Assembly (NCBI GenBank): GCA_014385265.1
Contig: JACRTJ010000012.1
Coordinates: 1-38,158, forward strand
Length of the DNA: 38,158 nucleotides
Direction: 5' to 3'
Source: Enterocloster hominis (ex Liu et al. 2021)
Lineage (GTDB): Bacteria; Bacillota; Clostridia; Lachnospirales; Lachnospiraceae
The translations under genes and the position numbers were made by a program. Of this stretch, positions 1 through 6,602 are shown piece after piece. Below the pieces are notes generated by a model that was given only the letters and a program-made list of their open reading frames with translations, did not search any database and was not told the DNA's origin. The number at the start of each line of letters is the position of its first letter. Within the stretch, counting starts at the first letter, position 1.

Positions 1-102
1 AGGATCACCAGGAGCCAAATCAAGGATAAAGAATACGAGCAGTGATACTCCGACCAGTACCGGGATCAGTGCCAGAAGACGTTTGATTATAAACTTGATC
101 AT
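1..102 (-). CDS. ABC transporter permease, DppB/OppB type, N-terminus only
   Basis: The first 34 residues of a peptide/nickel-type ABC importer permease are visible; the rest lies beyond the left edge. The protein begins MIKFIIKRLLALIPVLVGVS and continues as one hydrophobic segment ending in LAPGDP, the standard N-terminus of the DppB/OppB/NikB family (first membrane helix followed by a PGDP turn). The ATG has a GGAGAGGA ribosome site about 8 bases upstream. It lies 106 bases downstream of a solute-binding lipoprotein gene on the same strand, which is the usual order SBP then permease. A stable hairpin sits between them. Family assignment is secure; the substrate cannot be read from 34 residues. 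Confidence 0.85.
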   Translation of the reverse strand, partial: MIKFIIKRLLALIPVLVGVSLLVFFILDLAPGDP

Positions 103-141
103 ATGGTGCGATCCTCTCCTCTCTACATAAATTTTAATCAA

Positions 142-177
142 AACAGGGACCGGCCTTCCAGGGGCCAGGTCCCTGTT
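142..177 (-). terminator. Stem-loop between binding-protein and permease genes
   Basis: Ten-base arms AACAGGGACC and GGTCCCTGTT enclose a GGCC/GGCC inner stem. On the minus strand the hairpin is followed by TTTTGATTAAAATTT, a broken T-rich stretch. It may act as a partial terminator or 3'-end stabiliser so that the binding protein is made in excess over the membrane subunits. A related hairpin follows the upstream paralogue. Confidence 0.6.
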
Positions 178-208
178 ATCTTCTTAAAGAGTTTACTTCA
201 AATAAAAA

Positions 209-1819
209 TTATTCGCTCCAGCTCAGGTCCTCGATGTACATACCGCCGGTCGGGCTCATTGTGAAGCCTTCCAGGCCCTTTGCGTATGCACGTACGTTGT
301 TCTTTAAGTAGAGGGGAACCTGCGGACATATCTCATTCAGAGACTTACTGAGTTCCGTAACGATCTTTACATTTTCCTCCGGATCCAGTGTAGCTTTGAT
401 CTTATCAATGAAAGCATCGATCTCCGGATCGTTCAGACGGGTCTTGTTGGAACCGTCGATGGATTTGGAGTGGTAAACGCCCATGCAGTGAGCTAATACG
501 TCGCTGGAGGTGTATCCGCCGATGGCAGCCTGGTAATCACCTACTGCGGTCTTATCCAGGTATGTAGCAAGGTCCATGGACTCCAGCGTCACGTCGATGC
601 CCAGGTTTTCCTTTAAGGAGGACTGGATCACCTGTCCGGCACGGAGCTTTGTATCGTCGGAGCAGATAATAGAGAAGGTGCAGTCTGCCGGGCTTAAGCC
701 GGATGCTGCCAGATACTCTTTTGCTTTCTCCGGATCATAGGTGGGAGCACCGTCTGTCACAACGCCCGGGAAACATTCCGGAAGCATGCTGTCAGATACG
801 GAACCCTGTCCATTTAAAGCAACCTGTACCACTGCGTTCTTATCAACAGCAGCGTCGATGGCGCGGCGGAAGTCCACGTTATCGAAGGGAGCCTTCTCGT
901 TGTTGATCATTACCCAGTTGTGGCCTGTACCAGGCTCGTTGACTGTAACGATATCCGGGTTGTCCTGTAAACGGGAAAGGTCTGTGGACTCAACCTCGAT
1001 GATCATGTCCACTTCGCCGGCCTCAAGGGCCATGGTACGGGAGGAGCCCTCCGGAATGATCTTCCAGGTCACGTGCTTGATGGCAGGAGCGCCGCCCCAG
1101 TAATCCTCATTGGCTTCCAGCTCGATGCTCTCGCCCTTGTTCCATGCCACAAATTTGTATGGGCCGGTACCGATGGGCTCTTTGTTGAAGTCATGTCCGC
1201 TGGCGATCAGGTCTGCCGGAAGGATGGCGTTTCCGTGATGGCTCAGGTCTGTAAGAAGCCCGGAGTGCGGGCCGTTTGTTGTGATCTTAACTGTATAGTC
1301 ATCGATCACTTCAACGGATTCCACTGCGTCACCGTACTGGGAAACCTGCGGGGATTCCTTACAAAGTTCCAGGGAAGCTTTTACGTCGGCGGCCTTCACT
1401 TCCTGGCCATTGTGGAATTTCACGCCCTGTCTCAGCTTGAATACCCACTCGGTATCGCTTACGATCTCATAGGATTCAGCCAAAGCCGGCTGCGGTGTTA
1501 AATCAACGCTGGAGGTAAACAGCCCCTCATGAGTCATCTGGTTGATATAGTCACCAGCCGTCGCATTATGGAGGTTCGTGGTAACACTGGGAGTCTCATT
1601 GGCAGTCGCAATGATCAGGGTATCCTTGGAAGAAGTACCCTTGGATTCAGTTCCCTTGTCTTCGGATGCCGCTGTAGAGCCGGCTGCTTCTGTTTCCTTG
1701 GTTTCGCCTGCCGGTTTTGCGTCTGCACCGGAGTCCTTGGAACCACAGCCTGTGAACAGGGCGGCTGCTGCGGAAAGGACCATTACCGGTACTAACCCGC
1801 GCATAAGTTTTTTCGTCAT
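209..1819 (-). CDS. Peptide/nickel-type ABC transporter solute-binding lipoprotein (family 5), copy 1
   Basis: This is an extracytoplasmic solute-binding protein of the DppA/OppA family (SBP_bac_5), expected to deliver an oligopeptide or similar ligand to the permease encoded downstream. The 536 residues start with a lipoprotein signal peptide (MTKKLMRG, hydrophobic core, lipobox LFTGC near residue 25). A Thr/Ser/Lys/Glu-rich linker to about residue 68 follows, then the mature fold with family landmarks such as the segment around WVFKLRQGVKFHNGQEVKAAD and the IGTGPYKF motif. The ATG has GAGGTGAGAG upstream. A paralogue of nearly equal length lies immediately upstream with an almost identical signal peptide, leader and promoter, so this is a tandem duplication. 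By eye roughly four of five residues match. The ligand is not known. Confidence 0.93.
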   Translation of the reverse strand: MTKKLMRGLVPVMVLSAAAALFTGCGSKDSGADAKPAGETKETEAAGSTAASEDKGTESKGTSSKDTLIIATANETPSVTTNLHNATAGDYINQMTHEGLFTSSVDLTPQPALAESYEIVSDTEWVFKLRQGVKFHNGQEVKAADVKASLELCKESPQVSQYGDAVESVEVIDDYTVKITTNGPHSGLLTDLSHHGNAILPADLIASGHDFNKEPIGTGPYKFVAWNKGESIELEANEDYWGGAPAIKHVTWKIIPEGSSRTMALEAGEVDMIIEVESTDLSRLQDNPDIVTVNEPGTGHNWVMINNEKAPFDNVDFRRAIDAAVDKNAVVQVALNGQGSVSDSMLPECFPGVVTDGAPTYDPEKAKEYLAASGLSPADCTFSIICSDDTKLRAGQVIQSSLKENLGIDVTLESMDLATYLDKTAVGDYQAAIGGYTSSDVLAHCMGVYHSKSIDGSNKTRLNDPEIDAFIDKIKATLDPEENVKIVTELSKSLNEICPQVPLYLKNNVRAYAKGLEGFTMSPTGGMYIEDLSWSE

Positions 1820-1843
1820 ACTCTCTCACCTCATAATTATATT

Positions 1844-1866
1844 TGCATGACCACTGGCCAAATGCA
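1844..1866 (-). promoter_or_regulatory. Leader hairpin upstream of binding protein copy 1
   Basis: On the minus strand TGCA-TT-TGGCC-AGT-GGTCA-TGCA folds into a nine-pair stem with a two-base bulge, about 25 bases before the start codon. The same element precedes copy 2. It could stabilise the long 5' leader or modulate translation; the function is inferred only. Confidence 0.45.
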
Positions 1867-1959
1867 TCAATTTTAGAAGACCCTTGTCAGGCATTCATAC
1901 ATCAGCAGATATAGAGCAATGTATTCATTTTGCACAAATATACGTGATTTATGTTCGTC

Positions 1960-1988
1960 ATTTTATCATATTTATCCATATAAATCAA
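1960..1988 (-). promoter_or_regulatory. Predicted sigma-A promoter of binding protein copy 1
   Basis: TTGATT (-35) and TAAAAT (-10) are separated by exactly 17 bases. The identical hexamers and spacing occur upstream of copy 2, although the spacer sequences have diverged. That conservation supports function. It implies an untranslated leader of about 130 bases. Confidence 0.75.
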
Positions 1989-2270
1989 GTATAAATTATA
2001 TCTATCTTCGTTATTTTTTCCTTTATCCTACGTTTCTCGCTCCCCTCCTCATTATTTTTTTGCCGTGTATAGGGATTTTTTCACAAGTTTCTTCGTATTT
2101 ATATTTATTTTTTCAATATTTTATATAATTTTCCACATACAGACTGCAAAAGCCTCGAGAATCATCCGGTTTTCAAGCCATCTCTCCTTTCCCCATGAAA
2201 TCCTCCTTCCGCTCTGCATATCACCAATCCTTCCGTATATCCATTACTTAAAAGTTATGTATTAAGTGAA
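1989..2270. other. AT-rich intergenic stretch without a gene
   Basis: Between the promoter of copy 1 and the terminator of copy 2 lies a strongly T-rich (plus strand) stretch. The open frames in it have no ribosome site, no recognisable motif and low-complexity composition. On the minus strand there is one seven-codon frame behind a good GGAGG site near 2200, too short to call. I see nothing else here. Confidence 0.6.
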
Positions 2271-2309
2271 AGCAGGGACCTGTACCCTTTATGGGGCCAG
2301 ATCCCTGCT
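2271..2309 (-). terminator. Stem-loop after binding protein copy 2
   Basis: Arms AGCAGGGA and TCCCTGCT flank a 23-base loop with further GGCC/GGTAC-type pairing. It begins about 65 bases after the copy 2 stop codon. The core CAGGGA/TCCCTG matches the hairpin after copy 1, so the 3' element seems duplicated too. The following T content is modest, so efficiency is uncertain. Confidence 0.55.
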
Positions 2310-2373
2310 CACTTTTAAAGGTTCATCTGAACGTATATACGTTCATCTGTATGCTTACAGAAGCCACCAATAT

Positions 2374-3987
2374 TTAGTTCTCGCCCCAGCTCATCTGCTC
2401 GTAGAATGTGTTTCCGCCTGCGTTCAGATTGAAGCCCTGAAGGCCTTTGGCGTATGCACGCACATTGTTTCTTAAGTATAACGGGATCTGCGGGCAGTTT
2501 TCATTCACAGCCTTGCTGAGCTCGGTAACAACCTTTACGTTCTCTTCCGGATCCAGTGTAGCCTGGAGCTTGTCGATCAGCTCATCGATGGCCGGCTCGT
2601 TGGTACGGGTCTTGTTGGAACCGTCGATGGATTTGGAGTGGTAAACGCCTACGGCATAGGGAAGAACGCCGCTGGAGGTGTAGCCGCCGATGGATGCCTC
2701 ATAATCACCTACCGCTGTCTTATCCAGGTATGTAGCAAGGTCCATGGATTCCAGAGTAACGTCGACTCCAAGGTTCTCCTTTAAGGAGGACTGGATCACC
2801 TGTCCTGCACGGAGCTTTGTATCATCGGAGCAGATGATCGTGAATCCGCAGTCTGCCGGATTTAAGCCGGATGCCGCCAGATACTCTTTCGCCTTTTCCG
2901 GGTCATAGGTCGGAGCTCCGTCGGTCACAACGCCCGGGAAGCTTTCAGCGATCATACTGTCAGATACACTGCCCAGACCGTTTAACGCAACCTGTACCAC
3001 TGCATTCTTGTCAATGGCAGATGCAAGGGCGCGGCGGAAGTCGATGTTGTCAAAGGGAGCCTTCTCGTTGTTGATCATCAGCCAGTTGTGGGAGGTACCT
3101 GCCTCGTTGAAGGTAACAAGATCGGCGTTGTCCTGTAAGCGTGTAAAGTCAGTGGACTCAACCTCGATGATCAGGTCAACCTCGCCAGCCTCAAGGGCCA
3201 TGGTACGGGAGGAGCCCTCGGGGATCACTTTCCATACAACCTTCTTAATAGCCGGAGCGCCGCCCCAGTAATCTTCAAATGCTTCCAGTTCAAGGCTCTC
3301 GCCCTTGTTCCAGGCCACCAGCTTGTATGGGCCTGTGCCGATGGGTTCTTTGTTGAAGTCGTGTCCGCTGGCGATCAGGTCTGCCGGAAGGATCGCGTTT
3401 CCGTGATGGCAGAGGTCAGAAAGAAGACCGGACTGCGGGCCGTCTGTTGTCATCTTAATTGTATAATCATCTACTACTTCAATGGTTCCGCTGGAGGTGC
3501 CGTACTGGGAAACCTGCGGGGATTCCTTACAAAGCTCCAGAGATGCTTTTACGTCGGCGGCCTTCATCTCCTGGCCATTGTGGAACTTCACGCCCTGTTT
3601 CAGCTTGAACACCCATTCGGTATCGCTTACGATCTCATAGGATTCCACAAGACACGGCTGGGGCTCCAGGTTCTCGTCTGTATAGAACAGGCTGTTGTGG
3701 GTCATCTGGTTGATATAGTCTCCGGCCACTGCGTTGTGCAGGTTTGTGGTAACACTGGGTGTCTCATTGGCAGTCGCAATGATCAGAGTATCCTTGGAGG
3801 AACTTCCCTTGGACTCGGTTTCCTTGTTCTCAGAGGCTGCTGTGGATCCGGCAGCTTCTGTTTCCTTAGAGCCGCCAGCCTGGGTCGTATCTGCGGGAGC
3901 CTCTTTGGAGCCACAGCCTGTAAACAGGGCTGCTGCCGCTGAAAGGACCATTACCGGTACTAAGCCGCGCATAAGTTTTTTTGTCAT
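2374..3987 (-). CDS. Peptide/nickel-type ABC transporter solute-binding lipoprotein (family 5), copy 2
   Basis: Paralogue of the downstream gene, 537 residues, same DppA/OppA fold. It has the same signal peptide and lipobox (LFTGC), a diverged Ser/Glu/Lys linker, and the same landmarks (GVKFHNGQEMKAAD, IGTGPYKLVAWNKGES). Differences cluster in surface segments, for example around residues 100-112, 160-170 and the C-terminus, consistent with altered ligand preference. No permease gene lies directly behind it. It is therefore either a second specificity component for the transporter encoded downstream of copy 1, or redundant. It has its own promoter, leader hairpin and terminator-like hairpin, so it is probably a separate transcription unit. 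Confidence 0.93.
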   Translation of the reverse strand: MTKKLMRGLVPVMVLSAAAALFTGCGSKEAPADTTQAGGSKETEAAGSTAASENKETESKGSSSKDTLIIATANETPSVTTNLHNAVAGDYINQMTHNSLFYTDENLEPQPCLVESYEIVSDTEWVFKLKQGVKFHNGQEMKAADVKASLELCKESPQVSQYGTSSGTIEVVDDYTIKMTTDGPQSGLLSDLCHHGNAILPADLIASGHDFNKEPIGTGPYKLVAWNKGESLELEAFEDYWGGAPAIKKVVWKVIPEGSSRTMALEAGEVDLIIEVESTDFTRLQDNADLVTFNEAGTSHNWLMINNEKAPFDNIDFRRALASAIDKNAVVQVALNGLGSVSDSMIAESFPGVVTDGAPTYDPEKAKEYLAASGLNPADCGFTIICSDDTKLRAGQVIQSSLKENLGVDVTLESMDLATYLDKTAVGDYEASIGGYTSSGVLPYAVGVYHSKSIDGSNKTRTNEPAIDELIDKLQATLDPEENVKVVTELSKAVNENCPQIPLYLRNNVRAYAKGLQGFNLNAGGNTFYEQMSWGEN

Positions 3988-4011
3988 ACTCTCTCACCTC
4001 ATAATTATATT

Positions 4012-4034
4012 TGCATGACCACTGGCCAAATGCA
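4012..4034 (-). promoter_or_regulatory. Leader hairpin upstream of binding protein copy 2
   Basis: Same 23-base hairpin as before copy 1 (TGCA-TT-TGGCC-AGT-GGTCA-TGCA on the minus strand), at the same distance from the start codon. Identity between the two leaders here, where the flanking UTR has drifted, suggests either recent duplication or selection on the structure. Confidence 0.45.
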
Positions 4035-4125
4035 TCGATTTAGAAAACACTTTTAAATGGATCGTATATCCCCAGGCACAGGCATACTATCCATTTTGCA
4101 CAAATATATGTAATTAATTTTCGTT

Positions 4126-4154
4126 ATTTTATCACATTTATCCCAAGAAATCAA
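4126..4154 (-). promoter_or_regulatory. Predicted sigma-A promoter of binding protein copy 2
   Basis: TTGATT, 17-base spacer, TAAAAT, matching the copy 1 promoter in both hexamers and spacing. It lies 139 bases before the start codon. Confidence 0.75.
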
Positions 4155-4167
4155 GCATAAATTACTA

Positions 4168-4196
4168 TTGATTTCATGTTTTTTATCCCTTACAAT
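4168..4196 (+). promoter_or_regulatory. Predicted promoter of the DUF5688 gene
   Basis: TTGATT, 17-base spacer and TACAAT lie on the plus strand about 55 bases before the start codon of the DUF5688 gene. It is back to back with the binding-protein promoter. Confidence 0.65.
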
Positions 4197-4249
4197 ATAG
4201 ACACCATTTCTTTTAATCACATTCAACTTCATTTCTGGAGGTAATTTCT

Positions 4250-5386
4250 ATGCACTATTCACAGTTTTGTTCGGCTATATCGGATATATTGCGCAAAAAT
4301 TCAGATCCAGGCACTCAATTTATTCAAAAAACACTCTGCAAAAATAACGGCGTATGTCCGGATGTCCTCTTTGCACTCCCTGCTGACAGTGCTCTGGGGC
4401 CGGTCGTCTATCTGGAGCCTCTGTATGACCAGTACCAAAAAGGCATACCTATGGAGACCATATGTGCCTCTGTTCTTTCTTTTCTGGAGCGCAGGCCCCC
4501 GTTCCCATCCTCCATATGCCAGGAGATCCTGGATCCAGAATTTGCAAAAACCCGCATTGCCTTCCGTCTGGTTTCCCAGGAGCGGAATGAAGAACTGCTG
4601 AAACATATCCCATGGTTCCCCTTTCACGATCTGGCTATGGTCTTTTTCATCTGCCTGGACCTGGACTCTGCCGATCTGGTGTCCGCCCTGGTCCACTGGC
4701 CGCTCCTTTCCGCCTGGGACATGGATGCAGATACCCTGCGCTCCCTGGCAGAGGAAAATACCCCCATTCTCTTTCCCCCTGTCCTAACGCCTCTGACGGA
4801 GCTCCTTCTGCCGCCCTTTTACGTAGATACCCCGTTCCCGGACCTGGCAGAGACGGAAAGGGATCTGGAAACGGCAGGATCCGCGGCTGCGGCGGAAATC
4901 CTAAGAGGCACTGAGCCTATGGCAGCTGCAGAGGGGCTGGAGACGGCAGAACATGTGGCTGCATCGGAGATCCTAAGAGACACTGAGCCTATGGCAGCTG
5001 CGAAGGGGCTGGAAGCGGCTGAGCCTGCGGTGGAGATCCCAGCAGACGGGCCGGCACTCCATGTGCTCACCAACCGCCGCGGGATCTACGGAGCCTCCTG
5101 TATGCTTTACAGGGATATAATAAAAGACTTCGCAGACCAGGAAGAGGCAGATGTGATCATCCTGCCTTCCAGTATCCACGAAGTCCTTTTATTTCCAGAT
5201 CATCTTATGTTCGATCATGCGTTCCTGTGCCGGACGGTCCAGGAGATCAACCGGGAGGACGTCTCTGAGGAGGACGTGCTCTCGGACCGCATCTATATCT
5301 TCAGCCGGGAAACAGGGACCATCATCCCTTCTCCGCTTTTTTCCTGTCATAGGCCAGAACCAGCCGGAACAGAGAGTCCATGGTAA
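4250..5386 (+). CDS. DUF5688 family protein with an internal repeat insertion
   Basis: A 378-residue cytoplasmic protein resembling DUF5688, a family of unknown function common in Lachnospiraceae. Family-like blocks are the GVCPDVLFAL/PVVYLEPLYDQYQKG region (about 33-66), RLVSQERNEELLKHIPWFPFHDLAMVFF (about 105-132), and the C-terminal block with LTNRRGIYGASCMLY and DVIILPSSIHEVLLFP (about 271-315). Between the last two, residues 206-265 form a Glu/Ala-rich insertion with a 24-residue tandem repeat. The ATG sits behind a strong GGAGGTAATTT site. The 3' end overlaps the convergent ThrE-type gene by 65 bases. No signal peptide or catalytic motif is apparent, and I do not assign a function. Confidence 0.8.
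   Translation: MHYSQFCSAISDILRKNSDPGTQFIQKTLCKNNGVCPDVLFALPADSALGPVVYLEPLYDQYQKGIPMETICASVLSFLERRPPFPSSICQEILDPEFAKTRIAFRLVSQERNEELLKHIPWFPFHDLAMVFFICLDLDSADLVSALVHWPLLSAWDMDADTLRSLAEENTPILFPPVLTPLTELLLPPFYVDTPFPDLAETERDLETAGSAAAAEILRGTEPMAAAEGLETAEHVAASEILRDTEPMAAAKGLEAAEPAVEIPADGPALHVLTNRRGIYGASCMLYRDIIKDFADQEEADVIILPSSIHEVLLFPDHLMFDHAFLCRTVQEINREDVSEEDVLSDRIYIFSRETGTIIPSPLFSCHRPEPAGTESPW
4865..5008 (+). repeat. 72-base in-frame tandem repeat inside the DUF5688 gene
   Basis: Two 72-base units (4865-4936 and 4937-5008) encode 24-residue repeats beginning LETA and containing EILR-TEPMAAA. A third, truncated unit starts at 5009. Period and frame are preserved, pointing to slippage or unequal recombination. 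The encoded segment is probably a flexible or helical linker. Confidence 0.85.
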
Positions 5387-5768
5387 AGATCCCCATGGCA
5401 ATGGCTCCGGCGATCTGGATGGTCTCCAGAAGATTTTTTGTAGCCAGCGCCGAGTCGTTCTGGAGGAAATAATAAACGCTCCGGTATATGGCGGCTCCCG
5501 GCACTGCCGGAAGCGTTCCCGTGATCAGAAACACTGTCACCGGGGCCTTTTTGACCCTGGCCAGGATATGACTTAAAAAGGCCACCACCAGAGTAGATAA
5601 AAACGCTGCCAGCATAGACGAATGGCCGCTGTTCTGGACCATCAGGTAGGCCCACCAGCCCACCGCACCCGAGGCGGACGCATAAAGCATATATTTTTTC
5701 GGTATCTCCAGGATCATGGTAAATACCAGCACAGCGCTGAAAGCGCTGAGTATCTGAAGTATCATCAT
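5322..5768 (-). CDS. ThrE-type threonine/serine exporter, small membrane subunit (ThrE_2 domain)
   Basis: 148 residues with about four to five hydrophobic helices, matching the C-terminal half (ThrE_2/DUF3815) of threonine/serine exporters. Landmarks are MMILQILSAFSAVLVFTMI at the N-terminus, a central GTLPAVPGAAIYRSVYYFL segment, and a Lys-rich tail. It pairs with the upstream ThrE_1 subunit, with which it shares an ATGA stop/start overlap. I chose the ATG in that overlap, preceded by GGGGAGGAACGCT; earlier in-frame starts would lie deep inside the partner gene. The two halves together should form one exporter for small neutral amino acids in the membrane. The substrate is inferred from family only. 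Confidence 0.88.
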   Translation of the reverse strand: MMILQILSAFSAVLVFTMILEIPKKYMLYASASGAVGWWAYLMVQNSGHSSMLAAFLSTLVVAFLSHILARVKKAPVTVFLITGTLPAVPGAAIYRSVYYFLQNDSALATKNLLETIQIAGAIAMGIFTMDSLFRLVLAYDRKKAEKG

Positions 5769-6538
5769 AGCGTTCCTCCCCATAATGTCCGGAAGCAGAC
5801 CATTCCAAAGCCCACGCCCACAGCCACAGCCAGGGCCACAACGATACATTCCAGCATCCTGGCAGATCCGGCGGCATAGTCTCCGTTAATGGTATCCCGG
5901 GCCGCAGTGGTAAAGGGGATCCCGGGCACCAGATACATGATGGCACTCATGATCATCACATCGCCGCTGACCTTAAAAGGACAGAGTTCCTGGATGAGCA
6001 TAGCAGAAAAGGCCACCACAAACCCGCAGAAGGCCGTGGTACTGAAATCATTGAGCCGGAGGATCTTTGTGAACCGGTCCGCCGCCGCCATACAGATCCC
6101 CACCAGGACCGACGTGGAAAGATCCAGGAAGTTCCCGCCGTAAATAAAGATAAAGCTGACGGATATACCGATGATCCCGGCAAGCTTCATCCATGGCTTA
6201 TAAAGGATCTCCTTCTGGATCCTTTTCAGCTCCTCGTAGGCCTCCTCCACCGTCAGCTCCATATGGCAGAACTGCCTGGAGACCTCATTGACCCGGCAGA
6301 TCCGGTTGATGTTTGTGCTTCTGGCAGGGATCCGCTTGGAAAAGGTCATCGGCTCTCCGCCCGGGTCAGCCATGGTCACGAAAAGTCCTGTGGCCAGGAC
6401 CACAGCCTCCGTGACCTCACAGTTGGACCGCCGCAGCATGAACTGCATGGTATTCTCCACACGGGATACCTCTGCGCCGCTGGACAGCATGATCTCTCCG
6501 GCCAGAACCACGGCCTTCAGAAGAAGTTTCTCATCCAT
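5765..6538 (-). CDS. ThrE-type threonine/serine exporter, large subunit (ThrE_1 domain)
   Basis: 257 residues. The cytoplasmic N-terminal part carries the ThrE_1 signature SSGAEVSRVENTM (about 19-31), and about five membrane segments follow from residue 115 on, including a PGIPFTTAARDTINGDYAAG loop typical of the family. In split-type organisms it works with the small subunit encoded next, here translationally coupled. The start has GAGAGGAAAACAG upstream. It lies 64 bases behind feoB on the same strand with no clear terminator, so read-through from the feo promoter is possible. Family assignment is confident; the true substrate (threonine, serine or another small amino acid) is not visible. 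Confidence 0.9.
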   Translation of the reverse strand: MDEKLLLKAVVLAGEIMLSSGAEVSRVENTMQFMLRRSNCEVTEAVVLATGLFVTMADPGGEPMTFSKRIPARSTNINRICRVNEVSRQFCHMELTVEEAYEELKRIQKEILYKPWMKLAGIIGISVSFIFIYGGNFLDLSTSVLVGICMAAADRFTKILRLNDFSTTAFCGFVVAFSAMLIQELCPFKVSGDVMIMSAIMYLVPGIPFTTAARDTINGDYAAGSARMLECIVVALAVAVGVGFGMVCFRTLWGGTL

Positions 6539-6602
6539 TCTGTTTTCCTCTCTTTGTCTATTTCACTCCCGCCTGCTTCCATACAGGCCAGAATTCTTTC
6601 CG

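Noticed and set aside
1919..2265. Short plus-strand frames in the AT-rich gap between the binding-protein genes
   Set aside because: Low-complexity Phe/Ile/Tyr runs from T-rich DNA, no ribosome site, overlapping the predicted promoter.
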